In this document: in pieces, positions 54,117 through 64,000 of the stretch
Numbering within the stretch: the stretch's first letter is position 1
Layout: each line of letters begins with the position of its first letter
Assembly: GCF_036322585.1 (NCBI RefSeq)
Contig: NZ_AP024600.1
Location: 4,588,001-4,652,000 of the forward strand
Source: Luteolibacter sp. LG18
Lineage (GTDB): Bacteria > Verrucomicrobiota > Verrucomicrobiia > Verrucomicrobiales > Akkermansiaceae
DNA: 64,000 bases
Direction of reading: 5' to 3'
Notes under the pieces: generated by a model
The model's database searches: none
Seen by the model: the letters and a program-made list of their open reading frames with translations, nothing else
What the model was told of the DNA's origin: nothing
Position numbers and translations under genes: made by a program

Positions 54117-55436
54117 ATGAACGATCCCGCCTCCCCGAACCGCCGTCGTTTCTTGAAGACCTCGCTCGGCATGCTGTCGATGCCCGCGTTGCTCCCGTCC
54201 GCGGAAGCCGCGATCAACCCAAAGGGTGCGCCCGTGCCCGAGGAGATCGGGCCGGTGTTGGGGCACATCGATGAACACCGCATCTGCTGTTTCGTGCGTC
54301 CGAAACAACCCGGCAAGGTGACGCTGGTGGTGAAGGATGGCAGCGGCAAGACCATCGCCCGGCAGGAAGCCACCGCCGACCCGGCGCGCGACCTGTGCAC
54401 GCATTTCCGTTTGGAAAACCTGAAACCGGACACGGTCTATACCGGCCAATTTCTCAATGCCGAGGGGCAGCCGCTGTTCGCGGACTCCGATTTCCGCACC
54501 CGCACGGCGAAACCGCCAGCGATGGGACAAAAGGCCGTGCTGGCGATGGGCTCGTGCCTCTCCAGTACCTCCTTCGACGGGCTCTGGAAGCAGGTCGGCG
54601 AACAACGACCGGATGCCTTCTGCCTTCTCGGGGACACGCCGTACATCGATTCGAACGACCTCGCGAAGAACCGCACGGCACGGCGCGTGATGTGGGGCAC
54701 CCTGCCTTCGCTGGGACTGCTGGCGAAGCGCATCCCCTTCTGGAACACGTGGGACGACCACGACTTCGGCAAGAACGATTCCGACGGCCTGATGCCGCTC
54801 AAGGAAAACATCCGGCAGGCGTTTCTCGAATACAACGCGCTCGCCTCCTATGGCGAGGACGACAAAGGCATTTACACGAGCTTCCGCCGCGGGCCGATGG
54901 AGGTGTGGTTGATCGATGACCGGTGGTTCTCGCAGACCGATGTCTCATGGGCGGATCCGGCACAGCGGACGTGCATCGGCCGGAAGCAGTGGGACTGGCT
55001 GCAGCGGACGCTGAAGGCCTCCACCGCGCCTTTCAAGATCCTGTGCACCGGCATGACCTGGTATCCGAAGGGCGGCAAGGAGAAGGACCACTGGGAAACC
55101 TACTCCTCCGAGCGCGAGGCGATCTACTCCTTCATCAAGGATCAAAAAATCCCCGGCGTGGTGCTGGTCTCCGGCGACATCCACGTGAGCCGCCATCATG
55201 ATTACGGAAAGGAACGGCTCGGCTATCCGCTGCACGAGTGCGTCGTCTCGCCGATGCATGACTCGGTGATCCCGTCCCTCGACGTGCCCCATGCCGCGCG
55301 GGTGTGGAGCAAGCCGGAACCGAACGTTTTCATGACCCTCGCGGCGGATGAAAGGACCCTGGAGGCTACGTGGTTCAACATGGCCGGGACGAAGCTCCAC
55401 GGTTTCAAGGTGGGCGCGGCGGAGTTGCGGGCTTGA
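54117..55436 (+). CDS. PhoD-like phosphatase/phosphodiesterase (Tat-exported)
   Basis: A 439-residue metallophosphatase. The start at ATG 54117 puts a twin-arginine signal (PNRRRFLKTSLGML) at the N-terminus. An upstream domain precedes the calcineurin-like core, with metal ligands in AMGSCLSST, LLGDTPYID, WNTWDDHDFGKNDSDG and VLVSGDIHVSRHH, matching PhoD-type alkaline phosphatases. It should hydrolyse phosphate mono- or diesters outside the cytoplasm. A 12-base AT-rich inverted repeat (54051-54062 and 55449-55460) flanks the gene. Confidence 0.88.
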   Translation: MNDPASPNRRRFLKTSLGMLSMPALLPSAEAAINPKGAPVPEEIGPVLGHIDEHRICCFVRPKQPGKVTLVVKDGSGKTIARQEATADPARDLCTHFRLENLKPDTVYTGQFLNAEGQPLFADSDFRTRTAKPPAMGQKAVLAMGSCLSSTSFDGLWKQVGEQRPDAFCLLGDTPYIDSNDLAKNRTARRVMWGTLPSLGLLAKRIPFWNTWDDHDFGKNDSDGLMPLKENIRQAFLEYNALASYGEDDKGIYTSFRRGPMEVWLIDDRWFSQTDVSWADPAQRTCIGRKQWDWLQRTLKASTAPFKILCTGMTWYPKGGKEKDHWETYSSEREAIYSFIKDQKIPGVVLVSGDIHVSRHHDYGKERLGYPLHECVVSPMHDSVIPSLDVPHAARVWSKPEPNVFMTLAADERTLEATWFNMAGTKLHGFKVGAAELRA

Positions 55437-55483
55437 GCCGCGCCCGGGATTTCAAATTTGAGATTTCGGATTCGGAAGACTCC

Positions 55484-56329
55484 TCACTTCGGAGCCACAT
55501 CCTCGTAGGTAGCCTTGCCGTCCGCGATCCGGTAGTCCGTGCCGTAGATCGTCTTCGAAGTAGCGTCGGGCTTGTCGGACTCGAACTGTGAGCGCTTGCG
55601 GTCGGTGTCGAGGTGCCACTCAGGGTGGTAGATGCCGGTCTTGAGGTACGGGGTGTATTCCACGCCGATGTCTCCATAGACGTTCGGCCCGGTCTTGTCA
55701 TAGACGACCTTGCCGTCCTTCCAGATCTGGATGAGCCCGTCCTCGCGCGGCGACCACTTGGCGTGGATCACCCACGAAACCCAGGTGCCGGGCTGGATCG
55801 GATCGGCGAGCTTGTCATTGGTGCGGGTCGGCTTTTCCAGCGCGGTGCCGTAGCTGCGGCGAACGAACCAGGAGTCCTCGCCGACGGATATTTCCAGATT
55901 CGGATAGGTCGCCTTGCCCTTCCCCGGGATGGCGTGCCACTGCAGGACGATGTCATTGCCCTTCGCATGGCGTTCGATGACCCAGTCCTTCGGGACGAGA
56001 ATGCGGCCCGCATACCAACGCTCCTGAAAGCCCTGCTCATGCGGCAGCGAGAGCTCGGCGCGGAAGGAGTTCGGGGCGCGCGGAACGAAAAAGCGGACGG
56101 CCTTCTTGCCCGCCAACCCGGGCGCATCCACGACATCGAGCCGGGCCGGGGTATTCGTCGCCAGATTGTAGCGATCGTCCTCCGAAATGCCCCAGCGGGT
56201 GATGGAGCCGGATTGGAAGTCGTCCTGGAAGACGATCTTCTGGTCGAGATTGAAGACGTCCTTGGCCTTTGGCGCGGCGTTCAACGGCAGCGTAAACACC
56301 GCGAGAATGAAGGTGAAGATCTTGAGCAT
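55484..56329 (-). CDS. Polysaccharide lyase-like secreted protein
   Basis: A 281-residue protein with a signal peptide (MLKIFTFILAVFTLPLNA). The mature chain fits a concanavalin-like beta-jelly-roll polysaccharide lyase (heparin-lyase/PL20 fold). It has Lys/Tyr/Arg clusters typical of the substrate groove (ERWYAGRILVPKDW, DIVLQWHAIPG, WVSWVIHAKWSPREDGLIQIWKDGK). It probably cleaves uronic-acid polysaccharides extracellularly, but the exact glycan cannot be given. Confidence 0.7.
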   Translation of the reverse strand: MLKIFTFILAVFTLPLNAAPKAKDVFNLDQKIVFQDDFQSGSITRWGISEDDRYNLATNTPARLDVVDAPGLAGKKAVRFFVPRAPNSFRAELSLPHEQGFQERWYAGRILVPKDWVIERHAKGNDIVLQWHAIPGKGKATYPNLEISVGEDSWFVRRSYGTALEKPTRTNDKLADPIQPGTWVSWVIHAKWSPREDGLIQIWKDGKVVYDKTGPNVYGDIGVEYTPYLKTGIYHPEWHLDTDRKRSQFESDKPDATSKTIYGTDYRIADGKATYEDVAPK

Positions 56330-56370
56330 GCTACCGCGGATTACGCGCGGCGCGGGCGGGATCTTTTAGA

Positions 56371-56403
56371 ACATCTAGGTCCCATACGTCCCATACGACC
56401 TAT
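56371..56403. repeat. Short tandem repeat TCCCATACG with flanking inverted TAGGT/ACCTA
   Basis: Two consecutive GTCCCATAC copies lie between TAGGT and ACCTA, forming a small palindromic-tandem element in the 79 bases between the lyase and malQ. Confidence 0.4.
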
Positions 56404-56408
56404 CTCCC

Positions 56409-58112
56409 TCACCGACCGCTGAGCTGGATGAGTTGCCGGAGCTTCGCGGATGCCGCCTCCAGAACCGGCGATGCCAGGGCACCGCTGGGATGCCACGGCA
56501 GACGCAACCGCCAGTTGTCACCACCCACCGTTCCCGGGCGATTGAAGCGCTCGGTCATCGCCGTGAGGTCCGTGATCATGATTGCGGCATAGCGGGAGGT
56601 GGAGCTGAAGAGGCTCTTGATGAGACGCCATTGAATGGCATCCGAATAGGGCGGCCACACTCCGCCAATGCACGGGAGATCCGCGAACTCCGCCATGCGG
56701 CTGAGATAGCCAGTGGCGGTCGCGACGTAATCCGGATCGCTGCTGGGCGAGGCCACGTCATGGCGCAGCGATTCCCACATGCCCGCGAGCGTGTCGTGAT
56801 CGTGCGTGGCGTACGTGGCGAAGCTGCACTCGGGCAGCTCCTCCTTCGGGATGACGTGGCCGTCTTCATCGAAGTCCCAATGCGGGATGCGGAACCCGGC
56901 GATGCCGATGGACGAGAGATGCGGCCGGACGTATTCGGGCACGCAGCCGAGGTCCTCGCCGACGACCTCCCCTGCCCCGGCGGCCTCGATCACCATGCGC
57001 AGGCGGAGGTCGCCATCGGCGCGGTTCGCAGCTTGGTTTTCCGGCGTGTCATCGGGGCGCGGCGCCCAACCGGGCAGCAGGCCGCCGGTTTTCAACTCCG
57101 CCTCTTCCTCGGTGAGATCGAGGAACTCGGCGTTCCGCTGCGGCCGCCATGGGAACGAGTAGATCCGGTAGAAGCCGAGAACGTGATCGATGCGGAAGAT
57201 GTGGAAAATCGAAGTGAGCTTCGCGACGCGCTGCCGCCACCACGGGAAATCCTCGTCCGTCATCTTGTCCCAACGGTAAAGCGGGATGCCCCAGTTCTGG
57301 CCCCACTTCCGGATGAAGCGGTCGTGCTTGAACACACGCTCCGGCGGAGCACCGCCGCACCAGCCGAGGTCGAAGTCGGCCTGGCCAAAAAACACATCGG
57401 CGGAATACCAGCTCACGCCGATCGGGATATCCCCCATCAATTTCACGCCACGGGCATCGGCGTGGGCTCGGACGGCCCGCCATTGGCGGAAACACAGCCA
57501 CTGGATCCACTTGAAAAACGACAGGCGCTCGGTGACGGCCTCGCGATCCAACTCAAAGGCCGTGCCCAAGGTGGCGAGCGCCCGCTTCGGATCATTGAAG
57601 GCTTCCGGCCACAGATCCCACGTTTCGGTGCCGTGGTTCTGCTCCATCAGCCATCGGAAATTCGCGTAAGGCAGCAGCCACCCGGCCTCGGCTGCGGAGA
57701 AATCGCCGAATTCCTCCCAGTCCTCTTGCTCCTGAAAGCGGGCCCATGCTTTTTCCAACAACGCCCGCTTGGCCTTGCGGACGGCGCGGTAGTCGACCAG
57801 CGGAGCCTCGGCCGCCCCACCCATTTCCGCGCGGACCGCGGCCACCTCCTCCGGCGTCACCCACGGCACGTCCTGCGGATCGAAGCTGAGATAGGCGGGT
57901 TCCAGCGCCACGGACGAGATGGCGTTGTAGGGGCTGTCATCGGCCCCGGTTTCCTGGATCGGCAGGAGCTGGAGGAAGCCGACCCCGTGGTCCGCCGCCC
58001 AATCGATCCACTCGCGGAGCGCGCGGGTGTCGCCGATGCCGAGATCGCCCGGGCGACGCGGGGAAAAGGCTGGCAGCAGGATGCCGGCGGAACGTCGGGG
58101 CGCGGTGGTCAT
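56409..58112 (-). CDS. malQ: 4-alpha-glucanotransferase (amylomaltase, GH77)
   Basis: A 567-residue enzyme that transfers maltooligosaccharides between glucans in maltodextrin and glycogen metabolism. GH77 motifs are evident: LLPAFSPRRPGDLGIGD at the N-terminus, the catalytic nucleophile in FRIDHVLGFYRIY, the acid/base Glu in VGEDLGCVPEYV and the third Asp in YATHDHDTLAG. The ATG at 58112 gives the expected N-terminus; a longer frame adds 54 unlikely residues. It is divergent from the MlaE-type permease gene. Confidence 0.95.
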   Translation of the reverse strand: MTTAPRRSAGILLPAFSPRRPGDLGIGDTRALREWIDWAADHGVGFLQLLPIQETGADDSPYNAISSVALEPAYLSFDPQDVPWVTPEEVAAVRAEMGGAAEAPLVDYRAVRKAKRALLEKAWARFQEQEDWEEFGDFSAAEAGWLLPYANFRWLMEQNHGTETWDLWPEAFNDPKRALATLGTAFELDREAVTERLSFFKWIQWLCFRQWRAVRAHADARGVKLMGDIPIGVSWYSADVFFGQADFDLGWCGGAPPERVFKHDRFIRKWGQNWGIPLYRWDKMTDEDFPWWRQRVAKLTSIFHIFRIDHVLGFYRIYSFPWRPQRNAEFLDLTEEEAELKTGGLLPGWAPRPDDTPENQAANRADGDLRLRMVIEAAGAGEVVGEDLGCVPEYVRPHLSSIGIAGFRIPHWDFDEDGHVIPKEELPECSFATYATHDHDTLAGMWESLRHDVASPSSDPDYVATATGYLSRMAEFADLPCIGGVWPPYSDAIQWRLIKSLFSSTSRYAAIMITDLTAMTERFNRPGTVGGDNWRLRLPWHPSGALASPVLEAASAKLRQLIQLSGR

Positions 58113-58185
58113 GGTTGTCGGGGAGTTTCGGCCAACCTCGGAAAGTGGCAAGCCGTTAGGGAGGGAGAGCAAACGGCAGGCCGGG

Positions 58186-59052
58186 ATGCGGTTTCCTGCA
58201 TGGAATGCATGGTTGCTCTTGGCGGGCGGCGTTTCGCGCTCCATCTTCCGGGCCGTGTCCCTGTTCCGCGTCATCGGTCGCCTGATTCTCGACTTCCTCG
58301 TCTACCTCGGGGAAATCGCGATGCTCGTGAGCGAGACCTTTGTCTCCCTGACCCGCGGCAAGATCCGCCCCCGGCTGGTGCTCGCGCAAATCGCGGAAAC
58401 CGGCTACCGCTCGCAGCCGGTGGTGATCGTGACCGGCGCCTTCACCGGCGCGGTGCTGGCGGCCCAGGCGATGTTCCAGTTCAAGCCTCTGGGCATGGAA
58501 ACCGGCGGCGGCGCGCTGGTGAGCGTGGCCATGCTGCGCGAGCTGGGCCCCTCCGTGACCGCGCTGATGCTGGCCGGACGCGTCGGCGCGGCGATGGCCG
58601 CCGAGATCGGCACCATGAAGGTCACCGAGCAGATCGACGCGCTACGATCGATGAACGTCCATCCGATCGATTATCTGGTCACTCCCCGCCTGCTGGCGAT
58701 GGTGCTGGCGATGCCGCTGCTGATCGCGGAATCCGCGGGCTTCGGGATCATCGCCTCGGTCATCGTGGGCATTGGCCCGTTCGGCGTGAACCCGGCCTAC
58801 TGGCTCACCCAGATGGGTCGCTACACCGACATCACCGACATCATCATCGCTCTGACCAAGGGTTTCGTGTTCGGCATGCTGATCGTGATCATCTCCTGCG
58901 ACCAGGGACTGAAGGCGAACCAAGGCGCGGTGGGCGTCGGCCGCGGCACCACCCGGGCGATGGTGTATTCCGCGCTGGCGATCCTGATCGTGAACTTCTT
59001 CCTGACGCTGCTGATGAACATCATCTTCCCGGCAGGCGCGGCAACGAAGTAG
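58186..59052 (+). CDS. MlaE-family lipid ABC transporter permease
   Basis: A 288-residue inner-membrane permease of the MlaE/TTG2B family. The long first segments, the GAFTGAVLAAQAMFQ and ALMLAGRVGAAMAAEIGTMKVTEQIDAL motifs (the cytoplasmic coupling helix) and GxxxG helices are typical. Partners for the ATPase (MlaF) and substrate-binding MCE protein (MlaD) are not adjacent on the right, and the window shows only one unrelated-looking ATPase start at its end. It should move phospholipids across the periplasm. ATG 58186 chosen; longer starts overlap malQ's divergent start. Confidence 0.88.
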   Translation: MRFPAWNAWLLLAGGVSRSIFRAVSLFRVIGRLILDFLVYLGEIAMLVSETFVSLTRGKIRPRLVLAQIAETGYRSQPVVIVTGAFTGAVLAAQAMFQFKPLGMETGGGALVSVAMLRELGPSVTALMLAGRVGAAMAAEIGTMKVTEQIDALRSMNVHPIDYLVTPRLLAMVLAMPLLIAESAGFGIIASVIVGIGPFGVNPAYWLTQMGRYTDITDIIIALTKGFVFGMLIVIISCDQGLKANQGAVGVGRGTTRAMVYSALAILIVNFFLTLLMNIIFPAGAATK

Positions 59053-59068
59053 CCGCAGCCGGCATGCG

Positions 59069-59243
59069 ATAGCCCAGGGCATCGCCCTGGGGCCCGACGA
59101 CGATGGGAACCGAGCCCTGAAGGGGCGGGATGCCGGTGATGACGCCGCTTCTCCTTTCATTCCGCCCCTTCGGGGCTCTTCTCGATTCGTGCCCAGTCCC
59201 AGGGCGATGCCCTGGGCTATTCCATGACGCCCCTTCAGGGCTA
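59069..59243. repeat. Long imperfect palindromic repeat element
   Basis: A ~62-base left arm (59069-59131, starting ATAGCCCAGGGCATCGCC) is repeated in inverted form at 59159-59220, and a partial third copy (GACGCCCCTTCAGGGCTA) follows at 59226-59243. The 265-base gap between the permease and sucB contains this element and a terminator and no gene. Confidence 0.75.
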
Positions 59244-59255
59244 CACTTAGGCTAC

Positions 59256-59289
59256 TAAAAAGCCCGATCCGCGAACGGACCGGGCCTTT
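59256..59289 (-). terminator. Terminator of the sucAB operon
   Basis: On the minus strand AGGCCCGGTCCG and CGGATCGGGCTT pair around TTCG and run into TTTTTAG, 28 bases after the sucB stop. Confidence 0.85.
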
Positions 59290-59317
59290 GGTAAAGTTCG
59301 TCACGCGATCACTGGGA

Positions 59318-60766
<1,449 letters not shown>

Positions 60767-60808
60767 GGTTGCGGGAAAAGTCGGAGGCCTTCGGGGTCGG
60801 GGGATTTG

Positions 60809-63577
60809 TTAGAGTGTGAAGGCTTCTTCGAGAAGCGCCTTTTGCTCGCGGTAGTGCATGGCCTTCGAACCGGCGGCCGGGCTGGAGGCGCGCTCGCGTC
60901 CGGCGTAAACCGGCTTCTTGCCGAGGACATCCTCCAGCAGCGGGGCGATGTAGGTGTAGGCACCCATGTTCTGCGGCTCTTCCTGGCACCACACGAAGCG
61001 GGTCGCGTTCGGATACTGGCTGAGCAGGGCCTCGACCATCTCCTGGTGGAACGGATAGAGCTGCTCGACGCGGAGGATGGCGGCGTTGTCGATCGCCTTC
61101 TCCTCGCGCTTGGCGGCGAGGTCGTAGTAAACCTTGCCGGAGCAGAAGATCACGCGCTCCACGGCCTGCGGGTTCGCGAATTCCTTCGGATCGGGCAGGA
61201 TTTCCTGGAAGCAGGAGCCCTCGAGGAAGTCCGCTTCGTTGGAAACGGCTTCGGCGCGGGTGAGGAGGCTCTTCGGCGTCATCAGGATGAGCGGCTTGCG
61301 GAACTCGCGGCGCTTCTGGCGGCGCAGCGCGTGGAAGTACTGAGCCGGCGTGGTGAAGTTGCCGACGATCAGGTTGTCCTCCGCGCACAGTTGCAGGAAG
61401 CGTTCCAAGCGGGCGCTGGAATGCTCCGGGCCCTGGCCTTCGTAGGCGTGCGGCAGCAGCATCACCAGGTCGCTCGGCGTCTGCCACTTCGACTCGGCGG
61501 AGGAAATGAACTGGTCGATGATGACCTGCGCGCCGTTCGAGAAGTCACCGAACTGAGCTTCCCAGAGGGTGAGCATCTGCGGGTAGCTCAGCGAGTAGCC
61601 GTAGTCGAAACCGAGCACGGCGAACTCGGACAGGAACGAGTTGTAAACGCAGAACTTCGACTGGTCTTCCGAGAGGTGCTCGAGGGCGATGTGGCGTTCG
61701 CGGGTCTCGTAATCGTAGAACACCGCGTGGCGCTGCGAGAACGTGCCGCGGCGGCAGTCCTGGCCGGAGAGGCGCACCGGAGTCTGCTCCATAAGCAGCG
61801 AGCCGAAGGCCAGCGACTCGGCGAAGGCCCAGTCGATCGGGCCGCCGTTGTGCAGGGCCTCGATGCGACGCGGGATGAAGCGCTTGGCCAGCGTCGGGTT
61901 GAGATGGAAACCCTCCGGGATGGTCGTGAGTACCTTGCCGATGTGCTGGAGGCGGTCCTTGCTAATGCCGGTGGCAACCGGGGTGTGGGAATACGGCGGC
62001 TGTTCGACCGCCGTGGAACCACCGAACACGGTGCGGTCACCGGCCTCGGTGGCCGTCACCATCTTCTGGTAGCTCTCCTCGAACTTGTCCCAGATGGCCT
62101 GCTCGAGCGCGTCGGCTTCCGGCTGGGTGAGCACGGCGGTTTCGACGAGCTGGGCCTTGTAGATCTGGCCGAAGGTCTTGCGGGCCTCGATCTTCTTCGC
62201 GATGTGCGGCTGGGTGAAGGCGGCCTGGTCGTTCTCGTTGTGGCCCTGGCGGCGGTAGCAGTACATGTCGATCACGATGTCGCGACCGAACTTCTGGCGG
62301 AACTCGAGGGCGAACTGGGCGGCCCAGTAAAGCTCCATCGGCTCCTCGCCGTTCACGTGGAGGATCGGGGCCTCGATCATCTTCGCCACGTCCGTCGCGT
62401 AGGCGGAGGAGCGGGCATCGGCCGGCAGCGTGGTGAAGCCGACCTGGTTGTTGATGATGAGGTGGATGGTGCCGCCGGTGCGGTAGCCCGGGAGCTGGGA
62501 AAGGTTCAGCACTTCCGCCACGGAGCCCTGGCCGGCGAAGGCAGCGTCACCGTGCAGCAGCACCGGCAGGACCCGCTTGCGGTCGGTGGCCACGCCGTCG
62601 TCGCCGAGCACGCGCTGGCGGGCGCGGGCCTTGCCCTCGACCACCGGGTTCACGGCTTCGAGGTGGGACGGGTTGGCGGCGAGGTTCACGCGCACCTTGC
62701 CATCGGCCAGTTCGCGGATGCTCTCGTAACCGAGGTGGTACTTCACGTCGCCATCGCCGGCCACGAGGTCCGGGATGTAGTTCGGCGTGAATTCATAGAG
62801 GATCGTGGTGAGCGACTTGCGGACGAAGTTCGCGAGCACGTTCAGGCGGCCGCGGTGGGCCATGCCCATCTCGATCTCCTGCACGCCCGCGCCGGGGCAG
62901 CGCTCGAGGATGGCATTGAGCACCACCATCGCGCCTTCGCCGCCTTCCAGCGAGAAGCGCTTCTCGCCGAGGAACTTTTTGCCGAGGAAATTCTCGAACG
63001 ACTCGGCTTCCAGCAGCCAGCGCAGCGAGTTGACCTTGCGCTCCGCGGGATCCGCCTCGCGGCGCGCGTGCTGCTCGATCCGCTCGCGCACCCAGTGGCG
63101 CACGGTCGTGTTGTTGATGTGCATGAACTCGAAGCCGATGGCTCCCGAGTAGATGTTCTCCAGGGCGGCCACCATGTCCCGCAGCTTCATCTTCTCGCCG
63201 TGGAGGAGGAACTGGGTGGAGGCCTCGCGGTCGAGATCGGCCTCGGAGAAGCCGAACTGGTCGAGGCGCAAGCGCGGGTTGCGCTCCTGGGTCTCCTCCA
63301 GCGGATTGATGCGAGCCTGAGTGTGGCCGAGCGTGCGGTAGTTGTAAACGAGGCTCACCACCTTGCCGTAGAAGGCGAGGTCGGCGCCCGGCTCGGCGAT
63401 GGTGGCGGTTCCGGCGGCCCCTGCGACTTCAGCCTTCCGCGACTGCGCGGCACCGAGTTCAAATCCTTCGAAGAATGCGGACCAGGTCGGCTCGACGGAG
63501 CGCGGGTCTTCGATCCACTGGGCGTACTTTTCCTCGAGCAAATCCGCGTTGAGGCGGGCCGAAACCGATGAGTTCAT
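60809..63577 (-). CDS. sucA: 2-oxoglutarate dehydrogenase E1 component
   Basis: A 922-residue thiamine-diphosphate enzyme that decarboxylates 2-oxoglutarate and passes the succinyl group to SucB. It shows the family N-terminus (LEEKYAQWIEDPRSVEPTWSAFF), the cofactor segment GDAAFAGQGSVAEVLNLSQLPGYRTGGTIHLIINNQVGFTT and DMYCYRRQGHNENDQ. ATG 63577 is used. A promoter (63643-63671) lies upstream, and sucB is next in the same operon. Confidence 0.96.
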   Translation of the reverse strand: MNSSVSARLNADLLEEKYAQWIEDPRSVEPTWSAFFEGFELGAAQSRKAEVAGAAGTATIAEPGADLAFYGKVVSLVYNYRTLGHTQARINPLEETQERNPRLRLDQFGFSEADLDREASTQFLLHGEKMKLRDMVAALENIYSGAIGFEFMHINNTTVRHWVRERIEQHARREADPAERKVNSLRWLLEAESFENFLGKKFLGEKRFSLEGGEGAMVVLNAILERCPGAGVQEIEMGMAHRGRLNVLANFVRKSLTTILYEFTPNYIPDLVAGDGDVKYHLGYESIRELADGKVRVNLAANPSHLEAVNPVVEGKARARQRVLGDDGVATDRKRVLPVLLHGDAAFAGQGSVAEVLNLSQLPGYRTGGTIHLIINNQVGFTTLPADARSSAYATDVAKMIEAPILHVNGEEPMELYWAAQFALEFRQKFGRDIVIDMYCYRRQGHNENDQAAFTQPHIAKKIEARKTFGQIYKAQLVETAVLTQPEADALEQAIWDKFEESYQKMVTATEAGDRTVFGGSTAVEQPPYSHTPVATGISKDRLQHIGKVLTTIPEGFHLNPTLAKRFIPRRIEALHNGGPIDWAFAESLAFGSLLMEQTPVRLSGQDCRRGTFSQRHAVFYDYETRERHIALEHLSEDQSKFCVYNSFLSEFAVLGFDYGYSLSYPQMLTLWEAQFGDFSNGAQVIIDQFISSAESKWQTPSDLVMLLPHAYEGQGPEHSSARLERFLQLCAEDNLIVGNFTTPAQYFHALRRQKRREFRKPLILMTPKSLLTRAEAVSNEADFLEGSCFQEILPDPKEFANPQAVERVIFCSGKVYYDLAAKREEKAIDNAAILRVEQLYPFHQEMVEALLSQYPNATRFVWCQEEPQNMGAYTYIAPLLEDVLGKKPVYAGRERASSPAAGSKAMHYREQKALLEEAFTL

Positions 63578-63642
63578 GGGCTGTATTGGGAATGCCGGTG
63601 GGAAAGCGTGATTTTCTCGCTTGGCCCGCCGCGCGCAGCGCT

Positions 63643-63671
63643 TAGTTAAGGGGCAGGCCGGTGCGCGTCAA
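63643..63671 (-). promoter_or_regulatory. Sigma-70-type promoter of sucAB
   Basis: On the minus strand TTGACG (63671-63666) and TAACTA (63648-63643) are spaced by 17 bases, 65 bases upstream of the sucA start codon. Confidence 0.65.
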
Positions 63672-63728
63672 CCGCACAGGACAGAATTTGAGAAGAGTTT
63701 GAAAGGAGTTCCGGAGCCCTCGCCACCG

Positions 63729-64000
63729 ATGATCGAAGTCAACAATCTGACCAAACGGTTCCCCCGCCACGAAGCCGTCCGCGGCATCAGTTTCTCGGTG
63801 GCCAAAGGGGAAATCGTGGGTTTCCTAGGGCCCAACGGCGCCGGCAAAACCACCACCCTGCGGATGCTGACCGGCTACCTGCCGCCCACCTCCGGCAGTG
63901 CGAAAGTGGCGAATCACGACATTTTCCGCGAATCGATCGAAGCACGTCGCAAAATCGGGTATATGCCCGAAAACGTGCCCCTCTACGACGACATGCGGGT
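63729..64000 (+). CDS. ABC transporter ATP-binding protein (partial, cut by the window end)
   Basis: Only the first 90 residues are in the window. They include the first beta-sheet (MIEVNNLTKRFPRHEAVRGISFSV) and the Walker A loop (FLGPNGAGKTTTLRMLTGYL). This resembles the CcmA/GldA type of ATPase subunit of ABC-2 exporters. The rest and any permease lie beyond position 64000. It is divergent from sucA. Confidence 0.85.
   Translation, partial: MIEVNNLTKRFPRHEAVRGISFSVAKGEIVGFLGPNGAGKTTTLRMLTGYLPPTSGSAKVANHDIFRESIEARRKIGYMPENVPLYDDMR

Overview
The window is high-GC bacterial DNA that most resembles Verrucomicrobiota, probably order Verrucomicrobiales (Luteolibacter/Haloferula-like). That placement is inference from gene content. 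The supporting features are a secreted autotransporter-type beta-strand-repeat protein ending in a DPDGDG segment, a PEP-CTERM metalloprotease, an ECF-type sigma factor carrying a membrane and extracytoplasmic tail, a Gram-negative type YidC, and short palindromic repeats between genes. No tRNA, rRNA, CRISPR array, insertion sequence or phage gene was recognised.

Layout. 0-8 kb: a bifunctional proline catabolism enzyme (PutA type without the DNA-binding domain) and a 1327-residue secreted beta-strand-repeat protein with a good terminator. 8-11.5 kb: a tetR-emrB-emrA-like efflux operon with a perfect palindrome just before tetR. 11.6-20 kb: small membrane and secreted proteins, a PatB-like C-S lyase, biotin synthase, a lone ketosynthase overlapping an unusual L,D-transpeptidase/phosphoserine-phosphatase fusion, a small HTH/coiled-coil protein and a NUDIX hydrolase. 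20-25 kb: the glycine cleavage operon gcvT-gcvH-gcvP on the minus strand. 25-28 kb: rpmH-rnpA-yidD-yidC on the minus strand behind a recognisable promoter, without dnaA nearby. 28-34 kb: a GNAT enzyme, a PEP-CTERM metalloprotease with an overlapping partner, a TPR lipo-/periplasmic protein, nadD, a PAS-AraC regulator and a short-chain dehydrogenase. 34-40 kb: an SMC protein with an acidic insertion, and a secreted protein built from an internal duplication. 39.7-43.8 kb: a LacI-controlled catabolic cassette (DapA-like aldolase, LacI, TIM-barrel isomerase, Gfo/Idh dehydrogenase).

44.0-49.4 kb is the most unusual part. A sigma factor is fused to a transmembrane helix and a helical extracytoplasmic tail (A1) and is followed by a membrane-anchored protein (B1). 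The pair is then duplicated as A2-B2. In A2 the sigma domain is gone, but a frameshifted ghost of the sigma C-terminus is still readable as DNA just upstream. All four proteins share a W-x-x-x-D/N-P-x-x-A-x-x-W helical motif. I interpret this as a membrane-tethered sigma system with a duplicated sensory half.

49.5-64 kb: a DJ-1/PfpI protein, an orphan barstar-like protein, a Tsp/Prc-type protease, a Tat-exported PhoD-like phosphatase, a polysaccharide-lyase-like secreted protein, malQ, a lone MlaE-type permease, the 2-oxoglutarate dehydrogenase genes sucAB (E2 with two lipoyl domains and no visible subunit-binding domain), and the start of an ABC transporter ATPase cut off by the window end. 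Many genes use ATGA, GTGA or TGATG overlaps, and canonical Shine-Dalgarno sequences are often weak or absent.
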